NCBI GenBank assembly: GCA_947631255.1
Contig: CANRKT010000007.1
Span: 19,347-83,346 of the forward strand
Source: an uncultured Enterobacteriaceae bacterium
GTDB lineage: Bacteria > Pseudomonadota > Gammaproteobacteria > Enterobacterales > Enterobacteriaceae
Length of the DNA: 64,000 bases
Reading direction: 5' to 3'
Part shown: positions 37,268-47,533 of the stretch, in pieces
Layout of the letters: each line of letters starts with the position of its first letter
Numbering within the stretch: position 1 is the first letter of the stretch
The notes under the pieces: generated by a model
Told to the model about the DNA's origin: nothing
The model's input: only the letters and a program-made list of their open reading frames with translations
The model's database searches: none
Made by a program: the position numbers and the translations under genes

Positions 37268-38398
37268 TCAGGCGAAGTAACTGAGCAGGGTATGGATAAC
37301 AGTGCGCTGATTCACCCGCGATAAGTTATAAAACAGCGGCAGTCGCAGCAGGCGTTCACTCTCTTGAGTCGTGAAACGGTCTTCACCGTGGAAAGAGGTA
37401 AACTTCTCGCCTGCCGGTGAGCTATGCAGCGGAATATAATGGAAAACCGCCATAATTTCGGCTTCACGCAGGTAAGCAATCAGCGCACTACGATCGTCCA
37501 TATCCCGTAGTTTGAGATAGAACATATGCGCATTTTGCACGCAACCTTCAGGAATGACAGGGAGCTCGATACGCCCAGTGTTAGCCAGTGGGGTCAGTGC
37601 CTGGTAGTAGTTATTCCACAGCGCCAGACGCTGCTCATTAATCAGGGTTGCAGCTTCCAGCTGTGCCCAAAGAAAAGCGGCCTGTAAGTCGGCCATCAGA
37701 TAGCTTGAGCCAATATCCCGCCACGTGTACTTATCTACCAGGCCGCGGAAAAACTGACTGCGATTCGTGCCCTTTTCACGAATCACTTCCGCTCTCTCGA
37801 CCAGAGCCGGGTCATTAATCAGCGTCGCGCCACCTTCACCACCTGCGGTGTAATTCTTGGTTTCATGGAAGCTAAAGCAGCCAATATGGCCGATAGTTCC
37901 CAGCGCTTGACCTTTATAGCTCGACATCACCCCTTGAGCTGCATCTTCGACAACAAACAGATTATGCTGTTTTGCAATCGCCATGATGGTGTCCATTTCA
38001 CAGGCAACACCGGCATAGTGCACAGGTACAATGGCGCGAGTTTTATCGGTGATCGCCGCAGTAATTTTAGTTTCATCAATATTCATGGTGTCCGGGCGAA
38101 TATCGACAAAAACAATATGTGCACCACGCAATACAAAAGCATTGGCGGTGGAAACAAAGGTGTAGCTTGGCATAATAACTTCATCGCCCGGCTGGATATC
38201 CAGCAGGATCGCAGCCATTTCCAGGGAGGCGGTACAAGACGGGGTCAGCAGTACTTTTTTGCTATGAAATCGCTGCTCCATCCATTGCTGACAGCGACGG
38301 GTAAATCCACCATCACCACAGAGCTTGCCACTGCTCATTGCTGACTGCATATATTCACTTTCAGTACCAACAACCGGAGGAGCATTAAATGGGATCAT
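37268..38398 (-). CDS. wecE: dTDP-4-amino-4,6-dideoxygalactose transaminase WecE
   Basis: PLP-dependent sugar aminotransferase that makes dTDP-Fuc4N from dTDP-4-keto-6-deoxyglucose with glutamate. It has 376 residues as in E. coli. The DegT/DnrJ/EryC1 fold shows SCTASLEMAAILLDI near residue 55, VEDAAQGVMSSYKG near 155, and FHETKNYTAGGEGGA with the PLP lysine near residue 181. GGTGA precedes the ATG. Its substrate is not made by any gene in this window because rffG and rffH are missing. Confidence 0.95.
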   Translation of the reverse strand: MIPFNAPPVVGTESEYMQSAMSSGKLCGDGGFTRRCQQWMEQRFHSKKVLLTPSCTASLEMAAILLDIQPGDEVIMPSYTFVSTANAFVLRGAHIVFVDIRPDTMNIDETKITAAITDKTRAIVPVHYAGVACEMDTIMAIAKQHNLFVVEDAAQGVMSSYKGQALGTIGHIGCFSFHETKNYTAGGEGGATLINDPALVERAEVIREKGTNRSQFFRGLVDKYTWRDIGSSYLMADLQAAFLWAQLEAATLINEQRLALWNNYYQALTPLANTGRIELPVIPEGCVQNAHMFYLKLRDMDDRSALIAYLREAEIMAVFHYIPLHSSPAGEKFTSFHGEDRFTTQESERLLRLPLFYNLSRVNQRTVIHTLLSYFA

Positions 38399-38402
38399 CT
38401 TT

Positions 38403-39080
38403 TCACCTGTATAGCCAAAAAGCGGTACTGTCTATCATGGCACCACCTTGAATGTAGAGTCGCAAAGCCGCCCGGTTACTGACCTGAGTTGCGATACGTA
38501 GAGTATTCAAGCCACGCTGCTGGCACCAGCTCTGAGCCGCCGCCATAAGAGCACTGCCCATACCACGCCCTGCGAGTAAACCCACTCGCGCTTCTTGTGC
38601 ATTAAGCTGTCTGAGTGTCACAAACCCCTGGATAACATCGGCTTGTGTGAGTAATAAACATTGATTATCAAAGGTGCCATAGACAGCATTTTCCACCCAC
38701 TGAGCATAAAAGCGGCCACTGTCTTGGGGTTGATACCAAGGCGTGCGAAACCGGCTTTGCTGAAAAGCACGAGCGGCGTTTTCTCTCAGAACATCAATGT
38801 GTTCAACCTGCGCAACCTCAAAATGCGCAGCCGTCTGGTGCTGTTCCACTTGCAGGCAAAGGTCTACTTCCCCTTCTACAAACTGGAAACCTAACGCCTG
38901 CAAGCCATCCAGTAAGTCCGTGCGGTGTGCAGGGATTTTCGCCTGCACCCGTGACCAACTGTTCAGCTGCTTTTGCGTTAGCGGCTCAGCATCTTCACTG
39001 ATACACACCTGGCTGCTGTTCACACCAAAAAACTGGTTTTCCCAGCTCAGTGGCTCAAGTGTTGCGTGAATGGCCGGCAT
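38403..39080 (-). CDS. wecD: dTDP-fucosamine acetyltransferase WecD
   Basis: GNAT-family enzyme that N-acetylates dTDP-Fuc4N using acetyl-CoA. I start at the ATG of [19 protein letters not shown] (225 residues, E. coli 224), whose A overlaps the wecC stop as TAATG; the ORF track begins at a GTG two codons earlier that has a closer GGAG, so it remains an alternative. The acetyl-CoA-binding loop is VGLLAGRGMGSALMAAAQ near residue 165. In E. coli rffG and rffH lie between wecC and wecD; here the junction leaves no room for them. Confidence 0.93.
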   Translation of the reverse strand: MPAIHATLEPLSWENQFFGVNSSQVCISEDAEPLTQKQLNSWSRVQAKIPAHRTDLLDGLQALGFQFVEGEVDLCLQVEQHQTAAHFEVAQVEHIDVLRENAARAFQQSRFRTPWYQPQDSGRFYAQWVENAVYGTFDNQCLLLTQADVIQGFVTLRQLNAQEARVGLLAGRGMGSALMAAAQSWCQQRGLNTLRIATQVSNRAALRLYIQGGAMIDSTAFWLYR

Positions 39081-40342
39081 TAACACCAGACTCCTTTGGT
39101 ATCAACAATCCAGGATTGTGTTATCTGCTCACTCTTGATGGCTTTAAATTCGTTATGGTCAACCAGCAACACTAAGACGTCCGCTTGCTGTAACGCCTGT
39201 TCTACCGAGACCAGCTCACTATTAGCCGCTAATTTTTTAGGAAGCACATGAATATTAGGTTCGACGGTCAGTGTTTTACCGCTATGCCAGTCGGCCAGGG
39301 TAACAGCAATATTCATTGCCGGACTTTCGCGTAAATCATCGATATTCGGCTTAAATGACAATCCAAAGCAGGCAAGGGTCACTTCACTCGCACGGCGATC
39401 GGTCTCAGACAGGCAATCGGCTATTGCCGCTTTTACCTGCTCAATCACCCACAGCGGTTTGCCGTCATTCACTTCGCGAGCCGTCTGAATAAGGCGCGCA
39501 TGTTCCGGACTTTGTGCCACGATAAACCAAGGATCGACCGCGATACAGTGCCCACCTACGCCAGGACCTGGCTGTAAAATATTCACTCTGGGATGACGAT
39601 TAGCAAGGCTAATCAGTTCCCAGACATTAATGCCATTGTTAGCACAGATAAGCGAAAGCTCATTGGCAAAGGCGATGTTCACATCACGAAAACTATTTTC
39701 GGTCAGCTTACACATTTCCGCAGTACGTGAGTTTGTTACAACGCACTCACCTTCGAGGAAAATATTGTATAGCTCACATGCCCTGGCAGAACAGGTCGCC
39801 GTCATACCACCAATGACGCGATCATTTTTAATCAGCTCAACCATCACCTGGCCGGGAAGAACGCGCTCCGGGCAGTAGGCAATATTGATATCTGCATGCT
39901 CTCCGGCCTGCTTCGGGAAACTGAGATCCGGACGTAACGCCGCCAGCCAGTCAGCCATCTGTTCCGTGGTACCCACCGGTGATGTCGACTCCAGAACCAC
40001 CAGCGCGCCTTTTTTTAAGACCGGCGCAATCGATTCAGCAGCGGCTTTGACATGAATCAGGTCTGGTTCATGAGAGCCTTTAAAAGGTGTTGGAACTGCA
40101 ATCAGGTAGGCATCAGCAGCGACCGGAGATGTGACAGCACGTAAAAAGCCATTGTCGACGGCTGTTTTCACAACGATATCTAAATCAGGTTCAACAATGT
40201 GGATCTCACCACGATTAATGGTGTCTACGGCATGCTGATTAACATCAACCCCGATAACCTGACACTGACGAGAAGCAAAGGCTGCCGCGGTCGGTAAACC
40301 GATATAGCCCAAGCCAATAACGGATATAGTTGTAAAACTCAT
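39080..40342 (-). CDS. wecC: UDP-ManNAc dehydrogenase WecC
   Basis: NAD-dependent oxidation of UDP-N-acetylmannosamine to UDP-ManNAcA. It has 420 residues, as in E. coli. The Rossmann motif [16 protein letters not shown] is at residue 8, the catalytic Lys in [18 protein letters not shown] near 210, and the catalytic Cys in [14 protein letters not shown] near 265. It overlaps wecB by ATGA and touches wecD by one base. Confidence 0.97.
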   Translation of the reverse strand: MSFTTISVIGLGYIGLPTAAAFASRQCQVIGVDVNQHAVDTINRGEIHIVEPDLDIVVKTAVDNGFLRAVTSPVAADAYLIAVPTPFKGSHEPDLIHVKAAAESIAPVLKKGALVVLESTSPVGTTEQMADWLAALRPDLSFPKQAGEHADINIAYCPERVLPGQVMVELIKNDRVIGGMTATCSARACELYNIFLEGECVVTNSRTAEMCKLTENSFRDVNIAFANELSLICANNGINVWELISLANRHPRVNILQPGPGVGGHCIAVDPWFIVAQSPEHARLIQTAREVNDGKPLWVIEQVKAAIADCLSETDRRASEVTLACFGLSFKPNIDDLRESPAMNIAVTLADWHSGKTLTVEPNIHVLPKKLAANSELVSVEQALQQADVLVLLVDHNEFKAIKSEQITQSWIVDTKGVWC

Positions 40343-41469
40343 GATACTACCTGACTTTGTTTCAATACATTCAAAATGCGGCGACAGGCTTGACCGTCAC
40401 CATAAGGGTTGTACGCCCGACTCATCATCTGATAACTCTGGTCATTGTGTAACAGCTCATTCACTGCCGTAATAATTGTCTCTTCATTCGTGCCGACTAG
40501 GCGTACGGTGCCAGCCTCAACCGCCTCTGGCCGTTCAGTGGCTTCTCTCATCACCAGCACAGGTTTACCTAAAGAGGGAGCCTCTTCCTGGATACCACCT
40601 GAATCAGTCAGAATCAGCCAGGCTTTATCCATCAGGTAAACAAAGGGGAGATACTCTTGTGGCTCAATCAGAATAACGTTATCAACATGCCCCAGAATAC
40701 GCCCGACAGGCTCTCTGACATTAGGATTCAGGTGGACCGGATAGACTATCTGCACATCGCTGTTTTGTGAGGCAATCGTCGCCAGTGCATGGCAGATATG
40801 CTCAAAGCCACTACCAAAGCTTTCTCGACGATGCCCGGTAACCAGAATCATTTTTTTGCTGCTATCAAGAAACGTATGGTGCTGTTCGAGGGTCTGACGC
40901 AAAGACTCCGTAGATAACATTCGGTCACGTACCGTAATCAGGGCATCAATAACCGTATTTCCGGTAACATGAATTTGCGTATCAGGCACATTTTCTCGTA
41001 ACAAATTTTGCCGAGAATTTTCTGTTGGCGCAAAGTGCCAGGTCGCGAGATGTCCTGCCAGAATGCGATTAGCCTCTTCAGGCCAAGGGGAATAAATGTC
41101 ACCCGTACGCAGCCCGGCCTCAACATGCCCGACATGAATACGCTGATAAAATGCGGCAAGACTTGCAGCAAAGGTTGTCGTGGTATCACCGTGCACCAGA
41201 ACGATATCAGGCTTAAATGACTCAAGGATTGGTTTCAGTCCTGCAAGGATCCGGCAGGTAATTTCTGTGAGCCCTTGCCCCGGCTGCATGATATCCAAAT
41301 CATAATCCGGTTGAATAGAGAACAAGCTTAATACCTGATCTAACATCTCCCTATGCTGTGCCGTCACACAGACTCTCGCGTCAAAAAATGCGTCACGCGA
41401 TAATGCATCAACCAAAGGTGCCATTTTTATGGCCTCAGGTCGTGTGCCAAAAACAGTTAACACTTTCAC
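40339..41469 (-). CDS. wecB: UDP-GlcNAc 2-epimerase WecB
   Basis: Interconverts UDP-GlcNAc and UDP-ManNAc. It has 376 residues, as in E. coli. It starts [19 protein letters not shown] after a GTG initiation codon, which E. coli wecB also uses. Other motifs are [14 protein letters not shown] near residue 95, [18 protein letters not shown] near 115, and [18 protein letters not shown] near 290. A degenerate palindromic repeat fills most of the 185 bases between it and wzzE. Confidence 0.97.
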   Translation of the reverse strand: MKVLTVFGTRPEAIKMAPLVDALSRDAFFDARVCVTAQHREMLDQVLSLFSIQPDYDLDIMQPGQGLTEITCRILAGLKPILESFKPDIVLVHGDTTTTFAASLAAFYQRIHVGHVEAGLRTGDIYSPWPEEANRILAGHLATWHFAPTENSRQNLLRENVPDTQIHVTGNTVIDALITVRDRMLSTESLRQTLEQHHTFLDSSKKMILVTGHRRESFGSGFEHICHALATIASQNSDVQIVYPVHLNPNVREPVGRILGHVDNVILIEPQEYLPFVYLMDKAWLILTDSGGIQEEAPSLGKPVLVMREATERPEAVEAGTVRLVGTNEETIITAVNELLHNDQSYQMMSRAYNPYGDGQACRRILNVLKQSQVVS

Positions 41470-41536
41470 AATGATTCTCTTATGTTGGAAAGGTGGGGAA
41501 CAATCCGTAACTTCCTACCTGGGAAGGCATCTATCC

Positions 41537-41652
41537 CCGTCATACTTCAGGTTACAGGTACGTTGACTGCGTTTACTCACCGAATCACTTACCGGAGTAA
41601 GTGTCATCGGCTTTCTTTACGCGACGCTACCAGAAACTCACATTATTTTTGG
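41537..41652. repeat. Degenerate palindromic repeat element (YPAL-like) inside the wec operon
   Basis: The stretch begins CGTCATACTTCAGGTTACAGG, has a central hairpin CACTTAC-CGGA-GTAAGTG within CCGAATCACTTAC...GTCATCGG, and ends with the partner arm CCAGAAACTCACATTATTT. I recognise the pattern TCATACTTCAAGTTGCAGG...CCGAATCACTTACxxxAGTAAG...CTGCAACTCGAATTATTT as a repeated miniature palindromic element of Yersinia, Serratia and Pectobacterium genomes; I link it to YPAL from memory. The copy is diverged but the overall foldback is preserved. Confidence 0.55.
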
Positions 41653-41654
41653 AT

Positions 41655-42701
41655 CTAGAGTGTGTTTTTACGGCGGGCCAATGCTATGCCGGCACCAATA
41701 AGTGCCCCTACTGCCCCCCACATAATCATCAAGAATGCACGACGAGGACTATCACGCTTAACCGGCTCTTCGGGTGTGCGTAAATAGCGATAGGTTTGAA
41801 AATGATTATAGATAACTGGACCAATATTTAATGTGCTTAACAACGCTATATTTTGGTCATAATCGAGGCTGGAGGCTGGCCCCATTGCCTGAAGATTTTC
41901 CAGACGGGCTTGTAACATTGGACGTCCCAACATAAACATTTCTAAGTCGGGGATCTCATCAACCGGAGTGTCGGTAATGCTACGCGTGATATTCTGCTGC
42001 TGGGCAATTTTCAAAGCTTCTTCGATGCTTTTCAATTTGCGATCATAAATAGCTTTGGCGACAGCTTCCTCTCGCTTAACCAGGGCATTCAACTGTGTGG
42101 TTTTTGCCGCCCAGCGCCCTGAAAGTTCACTATTAAGATCTCCTGAGGCACGCTGACTAGCGAAAGCAACATACTGACGTAATAGATTATTAGCCTCAGG
42201 TGCTGTTTCCGCCACTAACCTGACACTATCATTGATACTCTTGGCAGAATCACCCGGAGTAAACTGGATATCATTAATCAGCTCATCCAGCAGTACCGCG
42301 TCAGGGCGACTGTCGCCTACCTGGCGTTGCTTGTAATAATCCGTCTGCAGCCAGAATTCACGCCGGGTATCATAGGCCGCAAGTTGTCGGATAAACTCTT
42401 TATAAGCACTCTCTAGTACCGACGGTTGATCGACCGGAACCATACTCGCCTGTAAGTCCTGAGTACGCAGAAACTGTTGTTGAGTGTAGTAAGGCCCCAG
42501 CATGCTTACCGTTGGGGTATCAGTAATTGCTGTCGCACTCCACTCTTGCCGGGCTAAAAAGGTATACAGCAACGCTATCAATGAAAAAATAACAGCAATA
42601 CCCACGACCCAAATTTTTCCTTGCCACAGTGAGCGAAACAGCCCTCGAATATCCAGTTCGTTGTCTATTATCACCTGCCTGCCTAATCTGTGTTCTTGCA
42701 T
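41655..42701 (-). CDS. wzzE: Enterobacterial common antigen chain-length regulator WzzE
   Basis: 348-residue polysaccharide co-polymerase (same length as E. coli). Two transmembrane helices, near residues 33-52 and 322-342, flank a large periplasmic coiled-coil domain. Conserved: NELDIRGLFRSLWQGKIW at the N-terminus and RYLRTPEEPVKRDSPRRAFLMIMWG before the second helix, including the Pro-rich motif of the Wzz family. GGGGA stands 5 bases before the ATG. Confidence 0.95.
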   Translation of the reverse strand: MQEHRLGRQVIIDNELDIRGLFRSLWQGKIWVVGIAVIFSLIALLYTFLARQEWSATAITDTPTVSMLGPYYTQQQFLRTQDLQASMVPVDQPSVLESAYKEFIRQLAAYDTRREFWLQTDYYKQRQVGDSRPDAVLLDELINDIQFTPGDSAKSINDSVRLVAETAPEANNLLRQYVAFASQRASGDLNSELSGRWAAKTTQLNALVKREEAVAKAIYDRKLKSIEEALKIAQQQNITRSITDTPVDEIPDLEMFMLGRPMLQARLENLQAMGPASSLDYDQNIALLSTLNIGPVIYNHFQTYRYLRTPEEPVKRDSPRRAFLMIMWGAVGALIGAGIALARRKNTL

Positions 42702-42720
42702 TACGTCCCCAGTTGTCAGG

Positions 42721-43818
42721 TTAAACTTTTACGCCATTAGACCCATTCTTACGAATACGACGTTTATGTCTTCTAATAAACCGTGCCACTTTCCAGGCAT
42801 GTTTAATACAGTAGTCGTACAGTACAAATGCAAGCAAGAACAATGCCAACATTACCCACTCAGGAACAAATTTCATCTGTTCACCGATTATACCAACAGC
42901 AGCCAGTAATATCGCCGCGAGGGTAATCAACACAAAAGCCTGACGAGAAGTAAAACCAGAACGCATAATTAAATGGTGTATATGCTGGCGATCAGGAGAG
43001 AAAGGGCTCATCCCTTTTCTTAAGCGACGATACATAATCGCCACCATATCCATCAGAGGAATCGCAATAATCCACAGTGCAGTAACAGGACTAATAGAAT
43101 GCGTATCACCTTGGGTCGCTTCCAACAAAATCCAGATGACGGTAAAACCAATCAAGGTGCTTCCAGCATCCCCCATAAAGACTTTAAAACGGCGTCCCAT
43201 AACTCCCAGATTTAATAAAATATAAGGCAGAATTGCTGCAATCATCGCAAAGCACAACATTGCCAAGCTATATTGCCCAGCCATTACTAAGATTATTCCT
43301 ATAGCGCCAAAGGATACTGATGATAACCCGCCCAGCAAACCATCAATACCATCCACCATATTAAAGGCATTGATTGCTGCCCATACTGCAAATAGCGTCA
43401 GAAAATAACCAAACGGCCCCAGGGCCATATCAAAGTTTCCAAAAATATAACCGAGGCTCGCGAGATGTAAGTCTGCAAAAACCATCATAATAATGCCGAC
43501 AATAGCCTGGATTGACGCACGAATTTTTACACTAATATCAAAACGATCGTCTAAAGCACCGATAAACACTAGTACACCGGCACAAAGGATATAAAGGGAG
43601 GCATGCGGGATATAATACTGTGCAATGAGGAGTGCAAAGCATATTCCTGCGTAAACAGAAATACCCCCGACTAATGGAATCAATCCTTGATGCCGTTTGC
43701 GAAAATTAGGTTTATCAACCAATCCGATTTTTTTAGCCACTCTTCTTGCGAAGAATATAAATACGCTAGTGAATAAAAAAACCAGGGTTAAATCAGTTGC
43801 AGCATTAATTAGATTCAC
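42721..43818 (-). CDS. wecA: UDP-GlcNAc:undecaprenyl-phosphate GlcNAc-1-phosphate transferase WecA
   Basis: Initiates synthesis of common antigen (and often O antigen) by making Und-PP-GlcNAc. It has 365 residues with about eleven transmembrane segments. Motifs: VDKPNFRKRHQGLIPLVGG near residue 35, GALDDRFDIS with the Mg2+-binding DD near 90, NAFNMVDGIDGLLGG near 150 and the cytoplasmic HIHH motif in SPDRQHIHHLIMR near 280. The start codon is GTG, as in E. coli. First gene of the wec operon; a 358-bp region separates it from rho. Confidence 0.97.
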   Translation of the reverse strand: MNLINAATDLTLVFLFTSVFIFFARRVAKKIGLVDKPNFRKRHQGLIPLVGGISVYAGICFALLIAQYYIPHASLYILCAGVLVFIGALDDRFDISVKIRASIQAIVGIIMMVFADLHLASLGYIFGNFDMALGPFGYFLTLFAVWAAINAFNMVDGIDGLLGGLSSVSFGAIGIILVMAGQYSLAMLCFAMIAAILPYILLNLGVMGRRFKVFMGDAGSTLIGFTVIWILLEATQGDTHSISPVTALWIIAIPLMDMVAIMYRRLRKGMSPFSPDRQHIHHLIMRSGFTSRQAFVLITLAAILLAAVGIIGEQMKFVPEWVMLALFLLAFVLYDYCIKHAWKVARFIRRHKRRIRKNGSNGVKV

Positions 43819-44008
43819 AATGCAGACTCTCTGAGAAATATGTTGTCATGGGGTGAATAAAACCAAAGATCACTCTGCCCTATGGGAGTATAGACTGACT
43901 CTCATTGAACAATGATATTTGATTACTCTTAATCAAATGATGAATGTATGTTTACAGTAGCTTCATCCGTTGAACGGAGCCGTCTGTATATCGTATCGGG
44001 GAAGAAAG

Positions 44009-44038
44009 AAAAACGCCACGACTAAGCGTGGCGTTTTT
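44009..44038. terminator. Terminator downstream of rho
   Basis: AAAAACGCCACG-ACTAAG-CGTGGCGTTTTT is a strong stem with A/T tracts on both sides, 139 bases after the rho stop and upstream of wecA. Confidence 0.85.
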
Positions 44039-44076
44039 GAATATTTATACATAACTTAAATTATTTTGTTACAGAA

Positions 44077-44094
44077 GGGGGTAAAAATACCCCC
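44077..44094. repeat. GC-rich hairpin between rho and wecA
   Basis: GGGGGTA-AAAA-TACCCCC is a perfect 7-bp hairpin 83 bases after the rho stop, with no T tract on the minus strand. It may stabilise the rho mRNA end or act with the terminator that follows. Confidence 0.4.
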
Positions 44095-44176
44095 ATCCTG
44101 GAGAACGCATTAACAACTGGTAACCAAGATGGGTGAATCAAACGCACATTCCGTCACTAATAATATGACAGAGATA

Positions 44177-45436
44177 TTACGAACGCTTCATCATATCGAA
44201 GAAATCGTCATTCGTTTTCGTCATGGCTAATTTATTGATCAGGAACTCCATCGCATCAATCTCACCCATTGGATGAATAATTCTGCGTAGAATCCACATT
44301 TTCTGTAGCTCTTCTTGTGAAGTCAGCAACTCTTCTTTACGGGTACCAGAACGGTTATAGTCAATCGCCGGGAAAACGCGTTTTTCAGCAATCTTACGTG
44401 AGAGATGCAGTTCCATGTTGCCGGTACCTTTAAACTCTTCATAGATAACTTCATCCATTTTAGAGCCGGTATCAACAAGCGCAGTTGCGATGATAGTCAG
44501 GCTACCACCCTCTTCAACATTACGTGCAGCACCAAAGAAACGCTTAGGACGATGCAGGGCGTTAGCATCGACCCCCCCCGTCAGGACTTTACCTGAAGCA
44601 GGCACTACGGTGTTATAAGCACGAGCCAGACGGGTAATAGAATCAAGCAGGATGATAACGTCTTTTTTATGCTCAACCAGGCGCTTCGCTTTCTCGATAA
44701 CCATTTCAGCAACCTGAACGTGGCGAGAGGCTGGCTCATCAAAGGTAGAGGCAATCACTTCGCCTTTTACCAGACGTTGCATTTCGGTCACTTCTTCCGG
44801 ACGCTCATCGATAAGCAGAACCATCAACACACAGTCAGGGTGGTTGTAGGCGATGCTCTGTGCAATATTTTGCAGCAACATGGTTTTACCCGCTTTCGGC
44901 GGCGCAACAATCAAACCACGCTGACCACGACCAATCGGTGATGCCAGGTCAAGAACACGAGCGGTTAAATCTTCTGTTGAACCATTACCGCGCTCCATAC
45001 GCAAACGTGAATTTGCGTGCAGCGGCGTTAAGTTTTCAAACAGAATCTTATTACGGGCGTTTTCCGGTTTATCGTAGTTAACTTCGTTAACCTTCAACAG
45101 CGCAAAATAACGCTCGCCTTCTTTTGGCGGGCGAATCTTACCAGAAATGGTGTCTCCGGTGCGGAGGTTGAAACGACGGATTTGACTGGGAGAAACGTAG
45201 ATATCATCGGGGCCGGCGAGGTAGGAACTGTCTCCAGAGCGGAGGAAACCAAATCCATCCTGCAATATTTCCAGGACGCCATCACCAAAGATGTCTTCAC
45301 CACTCTTAGCATGTTGCTTCAGGATGGCAAAAATAATGTCCTGCTTACGCATACGAGCCAGGTTTTCTAGCCCCATATTTTCGCCGAGAGTAATCAGCTC
45401 AGAAACCGGCGTATTCTTTAATTCGGTAAGATTCAT
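44177..45436 (-). CDS. rho: Transcription termination factor Rho
   Basis: Hexameric ATP-dependent RNA helicase that ends factor-dependent transcription. It has 419 residues, as in E. coli. The N-terminal RNA-binding domain ([22 protein letters not shown], then [18 protein letters not shown]) spans about 1-130. The ATPase has Walker [14 protein letters not shown] near residue 178, Walker [15 protein letters not shown] near 260, the Q loop [10 protein letters not shown] and the R loop [15 protein letters not shown] near 325. It is preceded by a 360-bp leader, as in E. coli, where rho autoregulates. Confidence 0.99.
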   Translation of the reverse strand: MNLTELKNTPVSELITLGENMGLENLARMRKQDIIFAILKQHAKSGEDIFGDGVLEILQDGFGFLRSGDSSYLAGPDDIYVSPSQIRRFNLRTGDTISGKIRPPKEGERYFALLKVNEVNYDKPENARNKILFENLTPLHANSRLRMERGNGSTEDLTARVLDLASPIGRGQRGLIVAPPKAGKTMLLQNIAQSIAYNHPDCVLMVLLIDERPEEVTEMQRLVKGEVIASTFDEPASRHVQVAEMVIEKAKRLVEHKKDVIILLDSITRLARAYNTVVPASGKVLTGGVDANALHRPKRFFGAARNVEEGGSLTIIATALVDTGSKMDEVIYEEFKGTGNMELHLSRKIAEKRVFPAIDYNRSGTRKEELLTSQEELQKMWILRRIIHPMGEIDAMEFLINKLAMTKTNDDFFDMMKRS

Positions 45437-45510
45437 AATGGTGGGTTCTTAAACTCGGGGGAAATCTCAAACTTAGTTTCGTGTAAGGAATGGAGAATTG
45501 TCCATGCCTG

Positions 45511-45609
45511 TTAAGTGGTCACCACGCATGTCTGATCTCCGCCTGGTCGTAGGAAAAACACAGAACTGAAACGACGGAATGAGTGATAAACCCGGAATCG
45601 GTTATGCAT
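45511..45609 (-). CDS. rhoL: Possible rho leader peptide
   Basis: A 32-codon ORF in the rho leader, beginning MHNRFRVYHSFRRFSSVFF. AAAGG lies directly against the ATG, which is poor spacing. It shares the RFSS segment and the position of the E. coli RhoL leader peptide (33 codons) as I remember it. Whether it is translated is uncertain; the remaining 360-bp region shows no other gene. Confidence 0.35.
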   Translation of the reverse strand: MHNRFRVYHSFRRFSSVFFLRPGGDQTCVVTT

Positions 45610-45795
45610 CCTTTATTATTTGCTGACACAGAAAATATATTAAACAGCATATAGATAGGAGGCATTGGGTATTGCTAAAGATTTAAACTACAAGACAAGT
45701 TCAAAACGCAGTGAAGATAACTTAGCATGACTAAAGCCGGGCGTCCAGCGGCTGACAAAAAAAGTCAACCCTGTACGCACCGGAACAGAATTTCA

Positions 45796-46125
45796 TTACG
45801 CCAGGTTAGCGTCCAGAAACTCTTTTAACTGACCTTTAGATAGCGCACCGACTTTAGTCGCAGCGACTTCGCCATTTTTAAATAACAGCAACGTAGGAAT
45901 ACCACGAATACCGTATTTAGGCGCAGTACCTGGGTTCTGGTCGATGTTCAGCTTAGCCACGGTCAACTGCCCCTGGTATTCACTCGCTATTTCATCAAGG
46001 ATTGGGGCAATCATTTTACAAGGACCACACCACTCAGCCCAGAAGTCAACCAAGGTCACTCCATCAGCTTTTAGCACGTCTGTCTCGAAACTGTCATCTG
46101 TCAGGTGAATAATTTTATCGCTCAT
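45796..46125 (-). CDS. trxA: Thioredoxin 1
   Basis: 109-residue disulfide reductase, cofactor for ribonucleotide reductase and other enzymes. Active site [13 protein letters not shown] near residues 29-40, cis-proline loop [11 protein letters not shown] near 72. It differs from E. coli TrxA at only a few positions. GGAG precedes the ATG by 6 bases. It is divergent from rhlB, as in E. coli. Confidence 0.99.
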   Translation of the reverse strand: MSDKIIHLTDDSFETDVLKADGVTLVDFWAEWCGPCKMIAPILDEIASEYQGQLTVAKLNIDQNPGTAPKYGIRGIPTLLLFKNGEVAATKVGALSKGQLKEFLDANLA

Positions 46126-46256
46126 GTTCTACTCCACAGGGTTATGTCTACCTTGTTGGTGTAGTATTAACCAACATAGGGTGACTTTATTTCACCCCGT
46201 TTATTTCAACGGATGTGCTTTCGTAAAGCAATAGTAAACTGATATTCTACCACACT

Positions 46257-47528
46257 ATGAGCAAAACACATTTGACCGACAAGAAGTTTTCCGACTTCGC
46301 CCTGCACCCTAAAGTAGTTGAAGCCCTTGAAACAAAAGGATTTCACAACTGCACTCCTATCCAGGCATTAGCACTCCCGCTAACGCTTGAGAATCGTGAC
46401 GTGGCAGGACAGGCGCAAACCGGTACAGGCAAAACAATGGCGTTTCTGACGTCAACGTTCCATTATTTACTTTCTCACCCGGCTCCTGAGAACCATCAGG
46501 TGAATCAGCCACGTGCTTTAATCATGGCGCCGACCCGTGAATTAGCGGTGCAGATTCACTCTGACGCGGAGCCTCTTGCTGACGCTACAGGCCTAAAATT
46601 AGGGCTCGCTTACGGCGGTGATGGCTACGATAAACAGCTTAAAGTGCTGGAAAGTGGCGTCGATATTCTGATTGGCACTACCGGTCGCTTAATCGACTAC
46701 GCCAAACAAAATCATATTAATCTGGGCGCCATTCAGGTTGTGGTTCTGGACGAAGCGGATCGGATGTACGATCTTGGTTTCATCAAAGATATTCGCTGGT
46801 TATTCCGCCGTATGCCTGCGGCTAATCAGCGCCTGAATATGTTGTTCTCTGCCACTCTCTCCTATCGTGTGCGTGAGCTGGCATTTGAACAAATGAACAA
46901 TGCGGAATATGTCGAAGTTGAACCGGAACAAAAAACGGGACACCGTATAAAAGAAGAGTTGTTCTATCCATCCAACGAAGAAAAAATGCGTTTATTACAA
47001 ACGCTCATCGAAGAAGAGTGGCCAGAACGCGCCATTATCTTTGCGAATACCAAACATCGTTGTGAAAGTATCTGGGGCCATTTGGCTGCAGATGGGCATC
47101 GTGTGGGCCTGCTGACCGGTGATGTCGCGCAGAAAAAACGTCTCCGTATTCTTGAATCCTTCACCCGTGGCGATTTAGATATTTTAGTCGCGACAGATGT
47201 CGCAGCACGCGGTTTACATATTCCAGCGGTAACACACGTGTTCAACTACGATCTGCCAGATGATTGTGAAGACTATGTGCATCGTATCGGCCGTACGGGT
47301 CGTGCCGGAGCCAGTGGTCACTCAATAAGTTTAGCATGTGAAGAATATGCGCTGAATGTTCCTGCGATTGAGGCCTATATTGGTCACTCAATTCCGGTCA
47401 GCAAATATAATCCCGATGCATTGTTAAATGAACTGCCAGCACCAAAACGTCTGTCTCGTAGCCGTCCTGGCAATACACAGCGTCGTGGTAGCTCAGCACC
47501 CCGTAGCCATCGTCGACGCGCAGGTTAA
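46257..47528 (+). CDS. rhlB: DEAD-box RNA helicase RhlB
   Basis: RNA helicase of the degradosome. It has 423 residues (421 in E. coli). Q motif [14 protein letters not shown] near residue 30, Walker A AQTGTGKT, motif Ia [10 protein letters not shown], motif [12 protein letters not shown] near 165, SAT in LFSATLSYR, and motif [12 protein letters not shown] near 343. The basic C-terminal tail [23 protein letters not shown] binds RNA and RNase E. The ribosome-binding site is not obvious. gppA follows after 5 bases. Confidence 0.97.
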   Translation: MSKTHLTDKKFSDFALHPKVVEALETKGFHNCTPIQALALPLTLENRDVAGQAQTGTGKTMAFLTSTFHYLLSHPAPENHQVNQPRALIMAPTRELAVQIHSDAEPLADATGLKLGLAYGGDGYDKQLKVLESGVDILIGTTGRLIDYAKQNHINLGAIQVVVLDEADRMYDLGFIKDIRWLFRRMPAANQRLNMLFSATLSYRVRELAFEQMNNAEYVEVEPEQKTGHRIKEELFYPSNEEKMRLLQTLIEEEWPERAIIFANTKHRCESIWGHLAADGHRVGLLTGDVAQKKRLRILESFTRGDLDILVATDVAARGLHIPAVTHVFNYDLPDDCEDYVHRIGRTGRAGASGHSISLACEEYALNVPAIEAYIGHSIPVSKYNPDALLNELPAPKRLSRSRPGNTQRRGSSAPRSHRRRAG

Positions 47529-47533
47529 AAGTT

